DNA of 24,324 nt, taken from the NCBI GenBank assembly GCA_002292855.1, contig DBBY01000052.1, positions 1-24,324 of the forward strand, read 5' to 3'. The first letter of the stretch is position 1. Each line of letters starts with the position of its first letter. Positions 7,767 to 14,593 of this stretch are shown here, one piece after another. A model generated the notes under the pieces. It had not been told where the DNA came from, did not search any database, and worked only from the letters and a program-made list of their open reading frames with translations. The position numbers and the translations under genes are program-made. This DNA comes from Flavobacteriales bacterium UBA972. GTDB taxonomy: Bacteria; Bacteroidota; Bacteroidia; Flavobacteriales; Schleiferiaceae.

Positions 7767-7807
7767 ACTTAAGTAATTCCGGGGCGGTTTGTAGCCCAGT
7801 CGGTAGG

Positions 7808-7815
7808 CAAATTTA
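7808..7815 (-). promoter_or_regulatory. -7 promoter box for etfB
   Basis: TAAATTTG on the minus strand is an exact match to the Bacteroidota -7 consensus TAnnTTTG, placed about 40 bases before the etfB ATG. No TTG lies at the usual spacing upstream. It is separated by only 13 bases from the divergent box for pdhB. Confidence 0.55.
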
Positions 7816-7828
7816 AGGTCAGAAGCCG

Positions 7829-7836
7829 TATTTTTG
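7829..7836 (+). promoter_or_regulatory. -7 promoter box for pdhB
   Basis: TATTTTTG matches TAnnTTTG exactly, 24 bases before the pdhB ATG at 7861. No TTG element is present at 17-23 bases upstream. The box overlaps a longer reading frame that begins with a TTG at 7834, which argues for the ATG start of pdhB. Confidence 0.55.
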
Positions 7837-7860
7837 CGGTCCTTAAACAACGATAAACGA

Positions 7861-8844
7861 ATGCGAACGATTCAATTCCGCGAGGCTATTGCCGAGGCAA
7901 TGAGCGAAGAAATGCGCCGCGACGAACGCATCTTTCTGATGGGCGAAGAAGTGGCCGAATACAACGGTGCCTACAAGGCTTCTAAAGGAATGCTCGAAGA
8001 GTTTGGAGCCAAACGCGTCATCGATACGCCCATTGCCGAACTCGGCTTTACCGGAATCGGTGTAGGGGCAGCGATGAACGGCCTTCGCCCCATCATCGAG
8101 TTCATGACCTTCAACTTCTCGATGGTGGCCATTGACCAAATCATTAGCAATGCGGCCAAAATGCACCAAATGTCGGCCGGACAATTCACCATCCCCATCG
8201 TTTTTAGGGGTCCAACGGCCAGTGCCGGCCAGCTTGGAGCCACCCACTCTCAGGCATTTGAGAGCTGGTACGCCAACTGCCCGGGCCTCAAAGTGGTGGT
8301 TCCGTCCAATGTCTACGACGCCAAAGGCCTTCTCAAGGCCGCGATTCGCGACGAGAATCCGGTAATTTTTATGGAGTCCGAGCAGATGTACGGCGACAAG
8401 GGTGAAGTGCCCGAGGGCGATTTCGTACTGCCCATCGGCAAGGCTGACGTGAAGCGCGCCGGTACCGACGTGACGATTGTTTCTTTTGGCAAAATCATGA
8501 AGGTCGTTTTTGCTGCGGCCGACGAACTGGCTAAGGAAGGCATCAGCTGCGAGGTTATCGACCTGCGCACGGTGCGTCCGATTGACTACGACACGGTGAT
8601 TGAGTCGGTCAAAAAGACCAACCGTTTAGTATGCGTCGAAGAGGCTTGGCCCCTTGGAAGCATCAGCACCGAGATTAGCTATATGGTTCAGAAGCGCGCC
8701 TTTGACTACCTCGACGCTCCGATTATTCGCATTACTACGTCAGATACGCCGGCTGCCTATGCGCCCACTCTGATGGAGGCCTTTTTGCCCAACCCGGCCA
8801 AGGTCATCAAGGCGGTTCGTGAAGTCCTCTACGTGAACAAGTAG
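7861..8844 (+). CDS. pdhB: Pyruvate dehydrogenase E1 component, beta subunit
   Basis: The product has 327 residues. Together with the alpha subunit (not in this window) it forms the thiamine-diphosphate-dependent E1 that decarboxylates pyruvate. The N-terminus M-R-T-I-Q-F-R-E-A-I-A-E-A-M-S-E-E-M and the G-E-E-V-A-E-Y-N-G-A-Y segment are characteristic of Bacteroidota PdhB; G-P-T-A-S-A-G-Q-L-G-A-T-H-S-Q-A-F-E and the C-terminal transketolase domain (from about residue 200) follow. The ATG at 7861 is preferred to the TTG at 7834. In this group pdhB often lies apart from pdhA-pdhC and next to etfBA, as here. A related 2-oxoacid E1 beta is the alternative, but the motifs favour PDH. A heptad array begins directly after its TAG. 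Confidence 0.94.
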   Translation: MRTIQFREAIAEAMSEEMRRDERIFLMGEEVAEYNGAYKASKGMLEEFGAKRVIDTPIAELGFTGIGVGAAMNGLRPIIEFMTFNFSMVAIDQIISNAAKMHQMSAGQFTIPIVFRGPTASAGQLGATHSQAFESWYANCPGLKVVVPSNVYDAKGLLKAAIRDENPVIFMESEQMYGDKGEVPEGDFVLPIGKADVKRAGTDVTIVSFGKIMKVVFAAADELAKEGISCEVIDLRTVRPIDYDTVIESVKKTNRLVCVEEAWPLGSISTEISYMVQKRAFDYLDAPIIRITTSDTPAAYAPTLMEAFLPNPAKVIKAVREVLYVNK

Positions 8845-8872
8845 CTGCCAACTAGTTACTCGTTTCTCATTA
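8845..8872 (+). repeat. Short heptanucleotide array directly after the pdhB stop
   Basis: Units CTGCCAA, CTAGTTA, CTCGTTT and a weaker CTCATTA follow the pdhB TAG (8842-8844) without a gap. The last unit runs into the -7 box of hppA. Only the first three fit the consensus well. The end of pdhB (GAACAAGTA) is the same as the end of folA (GAACAAGTA), where another array begins. Confidence 0.65.
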
Positions 8873-8878
8873 TCTTCG
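8871..8878 (+). promoter_or_regulatory. -7 promoter box for hppA
   Basis: TATCTTCG followed by CGCCCC is one base off TAnnTTTG and closely resembles the rplM promoter box (TATCTTCG followed by CAGCCCC). A start near 8884 would give a leader of about 50 bases. No TTG is seen at the -33 position, so support rests on the -7 box alone. Confidence 0.45.
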
Positions 8879-8934
8879 CGCCCCTTTTAGTAGCACTTAC
8901 ACTAATCAATTCACTCTAGTTAACTAAGCTTTTT

Positions 8935-11247
8935 ATGGATATTCAGTTCCTCATTCCCGTTCTTGGCATTTTAGGCCTTGTGGTCATGATTTTTAAGGCC
9001 ATTTGGGTCGGCAAGCAGGATCCGGGAGACGCCAACATGGTTGAGCTCGCTGGCTACATTGCCCGCGGAGCACAGGCTTTTTTGCGCGCGGAGTGGCGTG
9101 TTCTCGGAATTTTTGTGGTCATCGCAGGGGCTCTTCTTGCCTGGTCTGCAGAGCTTGAGGCCGTCGCCGCCCATACCGATTGGGTCATTGCTGTTGCCTT
9201 TGTTATTGGCGCCGTGTTCAGCGCCTTCGCCGGATGGATTGGCATGAACATCGCCACCAAGGCCAACGTGCGCACCACGCAGGCTGCCCGCACTTCGCTG
9301 GCGCAGGCCCTTAAGGTCTCCTTCACAGGCGGCACCGTCATGGGTCTGGGTGTTGCAGGTCTTGCCGTTTTAGGACTAGGTACCCTGTACATCGTGTTTA
9401 CCGGCATGTACGACAATATGGCCCAGGCCTTAGAGGTGCTTGCGGGCTTCTCTCTTGGTGCGGAATCCATTGCTCTATTTGCCCGAGTTGGAGGCGGAAT
9501 CTACACGAAGGCCGCCGACGTAGGCGCTGACCTCGTGGGCAAGGTTGAGGCAGGAATTCCAGAGGACGATCCGCGCAACCCTGCTACCATCGCCGACAAC
9601 GTAGGCGACAACGTAGGCGACGTAGCCGGAATGGGCGCCGACCTCTTTGGCTCTTATGTGGCCACAATGCTAGCTACTATGGTCTTGGGCCGCGAGGTAG
9701 TCAGTGTGGATAACTACGGCGGCAACGCTCCAATTTTGCTTCCCATGGTCATCGCGGGTTTGGGCATCGTCTTTTCTATTATCGGAACCTTCTTTGTGCG
9801 CATTAAGAGCGAAACCAGCAGCGTCATGAATGCGCTGAATCTGGGCAACTGGAGTTCAATGGTTCTCTCTGCGGTATCGTCCTACTTTGTAATTCAGTGG
9901 ATGCTCCCTGAGACCATGGTATTCGAACGCAACGGAACAGCGGCCTTCACCATCACGAGCATGAATGTGTTTTGGAGCATCATCCTTGGTTTGGTCGTGG
10001 GTACGCTCATGAGCCTTGTAACGGAATACTACACCTCAATCGGTCGCCGTCCCGTGGACAGCATTGTGCAGCGGTCGGGTACGGGGCACGGAACCAACGT
10101 CATCGGCGGCCTTGCCGTGGGCATGGAGTCTACGGTTCTGCCTATTCTTATTTTGGCGGCTGGAATCTATGGTTCTTTTGCGCTTGCCGGGCTTTATGGG
10201 GTCGCTATTGCAGCGGCAGGCATGATGTCTACCACGGCAATGCAGTTGGCTATTGACGCCTTTGGTCCCATCGCCGACAACGCCGGCGGAATCGCCGAGA
10301 TGAGTCATTTGCCAAGCGAGGTTCGCGAGCGCACCGACAATCTTGACGCCGTGGGCAATACTACTGCCGCAACCGGTAAGGGCTTTGCTATTGCCTCTGC
10401 GGCTTTGACTGCTTTGGCTCTGTTTGCCGCCTACGTGGGCTTGGCAGGCATTGACGGCATCGACATCTACAAGGCCGACGTCTTGGCCATGCTCTTTGTG
10501 GGCGCTATGATTCCCTTCTTCTTTAGCTCGCTGGCCATTAGTGCAGTGGGTAAGGCTGCCATGGAGATGGTTCACGAAGTGCGTCGCCAGTTTCGCGAGA
10601 TTCCCGGCATCATGGAGGGTACGGGCAAGCCAGAGTACGAGAAGTGCGTAGAAATTTCAACCAAGGCATCGATTCGAGAAATGGTTGCTCCGGGAGCCTT
10701 GGCACTTCTTGCTCCGGTACTTGTGGGCTTTGTGATGGGTCCTGAGGCTTTGGGTGGTTTGCTTGCGGGCATCACCGTGAGTGGGGTTCTTATGGGCATG
10801 TTCCAAAACAATGCGGGCGGTGCCTGGGACAACGCCAAAAAGAGTTTTGAGAAGGGCGTGGTCATCGAGGGGCAAGTCTACCAAAAAGGCAGCGAGCCCC
10901 ACAAGGCTGCGGTCACCGGCGACACCGTGGGAGATCCGTTTAAAGACACTTCCGGTCCGTCGATGAACATCCTCATCAAGCTTACTTCAATTGTGGCCCT
11001 GGTTATTGCTCCTTTCATTGCAGTTGACGCAAGCCATGCCGACGAGCACAGCGCGCCAGCTATGGAGCAGGCTGGTCACGTCTGCAGTCCCGAATGCATG
11101 TCAAGCGGTACCTGCCCTATGCACCAGGAGGCTCCGGCCGAAGGCGTGGAAGGCACCCAAGCGGCTCCTGCTGAAGGCGACGCTGCAGCCCATAGCTGCA
11201 CCAAGGAGTGCATGGCAGAGGGCGCTGAGTGCCCCCACCACGCTTAA
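8935..11247 (+). CDS. hppA: K+-dependent membrane-bound ion-pumping pyrophosphatase with Cys/His-rich tail
   Basis: The product has 770 residues. It hydrolyses PPi in the inner membrane and pumps cations. The active-site stretch starting G-G-G-I-Y-T-K-A-A-D-V-G-A-D at 187 and continuing through the E-D-D-P-R-N-P and D-N-V-G-D-N-V-G-D repeats is intact. Ala478 in G-N-T-T-A-A-T, where K+-independent enzymes carry Lys, marks the K+-dependent class. Gly239 occupies the site of the usual helix-6 Glu (A-D-L-F-G-S-Y), while Glu177 is present in helix 5 (L-G-A-E-S-I-A); as I recall, this shifted Glu characterises the Flavobacterium-type K+-dependent H+ pumps, so H+ transport is likely. After the last helix (V-A-L-V-I-A-P-F-I-A-V) comes an unusual soluble tail, residues 698-770, with two Cys/His motifs. 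The gene has its own promoter after pdhB. Confidence 0.96.
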   Translation: MDIQFLIPVLGILGLVVMIFKAIWVGKQDPGDANMVELAGYIARGAQAFLRAEWRVLGIFVVIAGALLAWSAELEAVAAHTDWVIAVAFVIGAVFSAFAGWIGMNIATKANVRTTQAARTSLAQALKVSFTGGTVMGLGVAGLAVLGLGTLYIVFTGMYDNMAQALEVLAGFSLGAESIALFARVGGGIYTKAADVGADLVGKVEAGIPEDDPRNPATIADNVGDNVGDVAGMGADLFGSYVATMLATMVLGREVVSVDNYGGNAPILLPMVIAGLGIVFSIIGTFFVRIKSETSSVMNALNLGNWSSMVLSAVSSYFVIQWMLPETMVFERNGTAAFTITSMNVFWSIILGLVVGTLMSLVTEYYTSIGRRPVDSIVQRSGTGHGTNVIGGLAVGMESTVLPILILAAGIYGSFALAGLYGVAIAAAGMMSTTAMQLAIDAFGPIADNAGGIAEMSHLPSEVRERTDNLDAVGNTTAATGKGFAIASAALTALALFAAYVGLAGIDGIDIYKADVLAMLFVGAMIPFFFSSLAISAVGKAAMEMVHEVRRQFREIPGIMEGTGKPEYEKCVEISTKASIREMVAPGALALLAPVLVGFVMGPEALGGLLAGITVSGVLMGMFQNNAGGAWDNAKKSFEKGVVIEGQVYQKGSEPHKAAVTGDTVGDPFKDTSGPSMNILIKLTSIVALVIAPFIAVDASHADEHSAPAMEQAGHVCSPECMSSGTCPMHQEAPAEGVEGTQAAPAEGDAAAHSCTKECMAEGAECPHHA
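11026..11244 (+). other. Cys/His-rich C-terminal extension of HppA (possible metal-binding tail)
   Basis: Residues 698-770 of the pyrophosphatase form an Ala/Glu-rich soluble tail. It contains two similar motifs: C717-x3-C721-M then C727-P-M-H730, and C755-x3-C759-M then C766-P-H768-H769. The spacing C-x3-E/K-C-M and C-P-(M)-H is reminiscent of heavy-metal-binding peptides such as the C-P-M-H-P element of some efflux proteins. The core enzyme family ends near the last membrane helix, so this is an addition. Metal binding is inference. Confidence 0.7.
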
Positions 11248-11300
11248 TTTTTTGGCCCGATAATTTATTGGAAGCTCTTGGAATAGAGGGGTTTTTTGAA

Positions 11301-12317
11301 TTAAAGCAACGTTTCTTGGTCGTTCACCAAGTACTGCCGAATCGACTCCACCTGGCGCTTCAGCTTGGCGATGTAGCGCTCGCGCTCGGCCTTGGCCACC
11401 GAAGACATTTCGGTGGATCGCGAGCAGACCTGCTGGATCCAGGCCATGGTGGTCTCGGCAAATGCGGGCTGGCTCGTTTCGATGAAGTTGAAGGTGTTGT
11501 AGCTCAAAAACGTGCGCGGCCCCGAGGGGTGCTCAAGCACTACCCCGTTGTTGCCCAGCGACAACTCGCTCAAAAACAGCCGGAATGGAGCACCCACAGC
11601 CGCATTTTTGGCCGGAACCCACTTGCGTCCTGCTTCGGCCTGCGCCCACAAACGGTCTGCTAAAGTGTCGAGTTCAGCCAGCAAACCAAGGGCGACATCA
11701 CGCGACTTGATCAGCCCCGTGTCCCACAAGAACTGAATCTGCTTGAGGGTTCCGTAGAAGCACATGGGGGTCCAGATCTCGGTTCCGGGAATGCCTGCAT
11801 AGGCTTGGGATACTACTTGGCGCGCCGCCTCGCGCTCGGGCGGAAGCTGAAAGTCATCCAGCGAAAATCCTTGAAATTCAGGAATTCCGATGATGGTGCG
11901 CGCCCAAAAGTAGGTCTTCATGCGCGCCATTTCGGGCAGCTGGTAGACGTAAAACAGCGGAAAATCCATGGCCGCGTAGTACATGTGCAGGTCTTCGCGA
12001 TGCTTCTCGAGGTCGAGCATGCGGTCCACCACGCGCTTGGTATACTCGGCATAGTCGGCCAATGTGCGAATCGGGTGGCCCGCATCAAATTCGACGCGTT
12101 CGTTGCCCTCTTTAAAAAGGTAGTCCAGCGAAATGTCGTACTTGCGCGACACCACCACGGCTTCGTTAAACGTCAGCGCGGTTTCGCCGCGAATACGTCG
12201 GTAGGCGGAATCAATACCAATATTGAGCAATTCAGCGAGCTCCTCGGCCCACTGTATGCGCTGCGGCAGCCGTGATCGGGCGTGCTCGAGAAAGAGAACT
12301 TGTGAATTGCGGTCCAT
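11301..12317 (-). CDS. Helix-turn-helix protein of unknown role
   Basis: The product has 338 residues with no signal peptide or membrane helix. Residues ~22-67 read as an XRE/BetR-type helix-turn-helix: A-E-E-L-A-E-L-L-N-I-G-I-D-S-A-Y-R-R-I-R-G is the recognition region, followed by F-N-E-A-V-V-V-S-R-K-Y-D-I-S-L-D-Y-L-F. The remaining ~270 residues have no motif I recognise; they are rich in aromatic residues and end in a basic helical stretch (R-E-R-Y-I-A-K-L-K-R-Q). This architecture is seen in other Bacteroidota, and a DNA-binding regulator is likely. It lies downstream of the sulfate-activation genes on the same strand but has its own well-formed promoter, overlapped by an inverted repeat that could be its own operator. 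It converges with hppA. Regulated genes are unknown. Confidence 0.75.
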   Translation of the reverse strand: MDRNSQVLFLEHARSRLPQRIQWAEELAELLNIGIDSAYRRIRGETALTFNEAVVVSRKYDISLDYLFKEGNERVEFDAGHPIRTLADYAEYTKRVVDRMLDLEKHREDLHMYYAAMDFPLFYVYQLPEMARMKTYFWARTIIGIPEFQGFSLDDFQLPPEREAARQVVSQAYAGIPGTEIWTPMCFYGTLKQIQFLWDTGLIKSRDVALGLLAELDTLADRLWAQAEAGRKWVPAKNAAVGAPFRLFLSELSLGNNGVVLEHPSGPRTFLSYNTFNFIETSQPAFAETTMAWIQQVCSRSTEMSSVAKAERERYIAKLKRQVESIRQYLVNDQETLL

Positions 12318-12320
12318 AGC

Positions 12321-12344
12321 GCCAAACCTAGCGAAAAGTTTGGC
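12321..12344. promoter_or_regulatory. Inverted repeat over the HTH-gene promoter (candidate operator)
   Basis: GCCAAAC at 12321-12327 and GTTTGGC at 12338-12344 form a perfect 7-base inverted repeat with a 10-base spacer. One arm overlaps the -7 box of the HTH gene and the other lies in the promoter spacer. This is the expected layout of an operator for autorepression by the encoded HTH protein; binding is inferred only. Confidence 0.5.
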
Positions 12345-12352
12345 TAATCCAA
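12323..12352 (-). promoter_or_regulatory. Promoter of the HTH gene (TTG, 19 bases, TAGGTTTG)
   Basis: On the minus strand TTG (12352-12350) is followed after exactly 19 bases by TAGGTTTG (12330-12323), an exact match to the two-part Bacteroidota promoter. The box ends 5 bases before the ATG at 12317, so the transcript should start at or beside the start codon (leaderless). The TTG lies within the last codons of the small ORF upstream. Confidence 0.8.
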
Positions 12353-12454
12353 TACTTCGGTCAGTACGGGGTTGGCGCGGTTTTGCGCGTAGGCTTCGGT
12401 CAAAAACGCCGCTACCGAAGCCGCGGTGGGTTGGGTTTTGTTCTCAGAGGCCAT
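12344..12454 (-). CDS. Small ORF directly after cysN (36 residues)
   Basis: An ATG one base after the cysN stop (TAG-C-ATG) opens a 36-codon frame ending in TAG. The product starts M-A-S-E-N-K-T-Q, has an Ala-rich middle (A-A-S-V-A-A-F-L-T-E-A-Y) and ends T-E-V-L-D. It is mildly polar, with no signal peptide, no membrane helix and no cysteine. Codon third positions are GC-rich (about two thirds), like the neighbouring genes. The tight spacing after cysN suggests translation from the same mRNA. I do not recognise a family. It could be a genuine small protein of the sulfate operon, a decayed gene remnant, or a chance frame; the position is the main support. Confidence 0.45.
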   Translation of the reverse strand: MASENKTQPTAASVAAFLTEAYAQNRANPVLTEVLD

Positions 12455-12455
12455 G

Positions 12456-13691
12456 CTACTGAATCATTCCTGCGGCCACGGTGGTTCCGCGCACCGGATC
12501 CACCAAGATGAATCCGCCCATCATTCGCTGGTTAGCATAGGTTTCGGTGGTGGGTGCCTGAGCACAGCGCACCGAAACTTCGGCAATTTGGTTGGTTTCG
12601 AGCTGGCCCGTGCCGGGTTCGTAGGCAAGGGTTTCAAGGTTCAGCACCCGCTCGACCTCGGCAATCATGGCTTGGCCCTGGCCGCCGTGCGCGCGAAACT
12701 CATAGCGCAATCCGGGTGTGTGGCCCTTGGCATCGAGCCAGCAAAGCTTGGCTTTGAGTAGGGCTTCGCGCTGTGGTGTGGAACCTGCGGTCAGCACGCT
12801 CCCGCGGGCCACATTGACGTCGCGGTCGAGGGTCAGCACCACGGACTGGCCGTAGTGGGCCTCCTGCAGCGCCTGGTCGCCCAAAAAGATGCCGTCCACG
12901 GTCGCTTCAAGCTCCTCAGGCCACACGGTGACGCGGTCGCCCACAGTGACGCATCCGCCCGCCACGCGCCCGGCATAGCCCCTAAAGTCGTGGTGCTCGG
13001 TAGTGCGGGGGCGAATCACGGTCTGAACCGGGAATCGGAAGTCGCTTAGCGCTTCTGGAACAGCCGGCTCGAGGGTCTCAAGCAAGGCCAGCAGGGTTGG
13101 GCCGCTGTACCAGGGCATGTGGGCCGAGGGATCGACCACATTGTCGCCCACGAGGGCCGACAGCGGAACAAAGTGAACCTCAGGCAAGCCCGCGGCCTGT
13201 CGGACGGGCTCGTAGTCGGCGCAGACCTTGGTAAAGGCGGCCTCGGCGAAGTCCACCAAGTCCATTTTGTTGACGCACACAATGACGGCCTTGAGGCCCA
13301 GAAGGCCCGCGATAAAGCTGTGGCGTCGGGTTTGCTCCACGACTCCATGCCGGGCGTCAATGAGAATGAGGGCGGCGTCGGCCGTGGAGGCCCCAGTGAC
13401 CATGTTGCGCGTGTACTGCACGTGGCCCGGAGTGTCGGCCAAAATGAAGTTGCGCTTGGGTGTGGCGAAGTATCGGTAGGCCACGTCAATGGTAATTCCC
13501 TGTTCACGCTCGTCCTTGAGCCCGTCGGTCAAAAGACTGAGGTCTAGCTCGGTTCCGCGGCGCTTGCTGCTTGCGGCTACGGCGTCAAGCTGGTCGATGA
13601 ACACCGACTTGCTGTCGTAGAGTAGGCGGCCGATTAGGGTGGACTTTCCGTCGTCCACGCTCCCAGCCGTAGTAAATCGAAGTACGTTCAT
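12456..13691 (-). CDS. cysN: Sulfate adenylyltransferase, GTPase subunit CysN
   Basis: The product has 411 residues and is the EF-Tu-like GTPase that drives ATP sulfurylase (CysD) to make adenosine phosphosulfate (APS). G1 G-S-V-D-D-G-K-S is at 10-17, the switch I region T-D-G-L-K-D-E-R-E-Q-G-I-T-I-D near 55-69, G3 D-T-P-G-H at 86-90 and G4 N-K-M-D at 141-144. Beta-barrel domains 2 and 3 follow. There is no fused APS kinase; that enzyme is the separate cysC. I choose the ATG at 13689-13691, 2 bases after the cysD stop, over an in-frame TTG two codons earlier, because M-N-V-L-R-F is the homologous start. A small ORF follows after one base. Confidence 0.96.
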   Translation of the reverse strand: MNVLRFTTAGSVDDGKSTLIGRLLYDSKSVFIDQLDAVAASSKRRGTELDLSLLTDGLKDEREQGITIDVAYRYFATPKRNFILADTPGHVQYTRNMVTGASTADAALILIDARHGVVEQTRRHSFIAGLLGLKAVIVCVNKMDLVDFAEAAFTKVCADYEPVRQAAGLPEVHFVPLSALVGDNVVDPSAHMPWYSGPTLLALLETLEPAVPEALSDFRFPVQTVIRPRTTEHHDFRGYAGRVAGGCVTVGDRVTVWPEELEATVDGIFLGDQALQEAHYGQSVVLTLDRDVNVARGSVLTAGSTPQREALLKAKLCWLDAKGHTPGLRYEFRAHGGQGQAMIAEVERVLNLETLAYEPGTGQLETNQIAEVSVRCAQAPTTETYANQRMMGGFILVDPVRGTTVAAGMIQ

Positions 13692-13693
13692 GG

Positions 13694-14593
13694 TCAAAAG
13701 TATCCTTGTTTTTTGCGCTCCTCCATCGAGGACTCACTTCGCTTGTCGTCTTCGCGGTTGCCACGCTCGGTTTGGCGCAGGGTTTCTACCTCGGCGATGA
13801 TTTGGTCGAGGGTGACGGCGTCGGACTCGATTCCGCCCGTGATGGTAATGTCGCCCAGGGTGCGAAAGCGGATCATTTTTTCGGACGGAACCTCCGTAGG
13901 CCGCAGCGTAATGAAATCCGAAACAGGAAGCCAGGACCCGCTGCGCCAGATGACCTGCCGCGGTGCGGCGAAGTAGAGTGACGGAAGCTCAATGCCCTCG
14001 CGGCGGATGTAGTGCCACACATTCATCTCGGTCCAGTTGCTGATTGGGAACACCCTAAAGTGCTCGCCGGGCTGCTTGGCTCCGTTAAAAAGGTTCCAGA
14101 GTTCAGGCCGTTGGTTTTTGGGGTCCCACTGGCCAAAGGCGTCGCGGTGGCTAAAGAAGCGTTCCTTGGCGCGGGCCTTTTCTTCGTCCCGTCGTCCGCC
14201 GCCCATAAGGCAGTCAATGCGCTCACGATCAATGGTCTCCAAAAGGGTTACGGACTGAATTCGGTTGCGGTTGCCCAGCGGACCCTGCTCTTCTTGCGCC
14301 GTTCCGCGGTCGATGGAATCCTGGACGCTCCCGACGATGAGTTCGGCGCCAATTTGCTTCGCGTACCGATCTCGAAATTCAAGTGTTTCAGGAAAGTTGT
14401 GGCCGGTGTCCACGTGAACCAAGGCAAAGGGAATTCCCGCGGGCGCGAAGGCCTTTTGGGCCAAGTGGCTGACGACAATCGAATCCTTGCCGCCGCTAAA
14501 TAGTATGGTCGGACGCTCAAATTGGGCATAGGCTTCGCGAATTACGAAGATTGCCTCGGCTTCGAGTTCGTCGAGAAAGCTGGGTTGCTGCAT
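13694..14593 (-). CDS. cysD: Sulfate adenylyltransferase, small catalytic subunit CysD
   Basis: The product has 299 residues and is the PP-loop enzyme that adenylates sulfate with ATP to give APS. The P-loop-like S-G-G-K-D-S lies at 33-38, and F-P-I-S-N-W-T-E-M-N-V-W, a P-S-L-Y-F-A segment, F-R-T-L-G-D, and the C-terminal D-D-K-x-S-E-x-S-M-E-E-R-K-K-Q-G-Y-F are all diagnostic. The ATG at 14591-14593 overlaps the cysC stop by one base (TGATG), so translation is probably coupled; a GTG one codon earlier is less likely. The protein works as a heterodimer with CysN, whose gene follows after 2 bases. Confidence 0.97.
   Translation of the reverse strand: MQQPSFLDELEAEAIFVIREAYAQFERPTILFSGGKDSIVVSHLAQKAFAPAGIPFALVHVDTGHNFPETLEFRDRYAKQIGAELIVGSVQDSIDRGTAQEEQGPLGNRNRIQSVTLLETIDRERIDCLMGGGRRDEEKARAKERFFSHRDAFGQWDPKNQRPELWNLFNGAKQPGEHFRVFPISNWTEMNVWHYIRREGIELPSLYFAAPRQVIWRSGSWLPVSDFITLRPTEVPSEKMIRFRTLGDITITGGIESDAVTLDQIIAEVETLRQTERGNREDDKRSESSMEERKKQGYF

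Noticed and set aside
7767..7850. N-terminal extension of etfB and, on the other strand, of pdhB from 7834
   Set aside because: Both extensions cover the divergent -7 boxes, and the conserved N-termini begin at 7766 (etfB) and 7861 (pdhB).
11248..11300. Possible terminator between convergent hppA and the HTH gene (CTCT/AGAG stem followed by GGGG and six T)
   Set aside because: The stem has only about four base pairs and an unstable loop, so I cannot support it even though a terminator is expected here.
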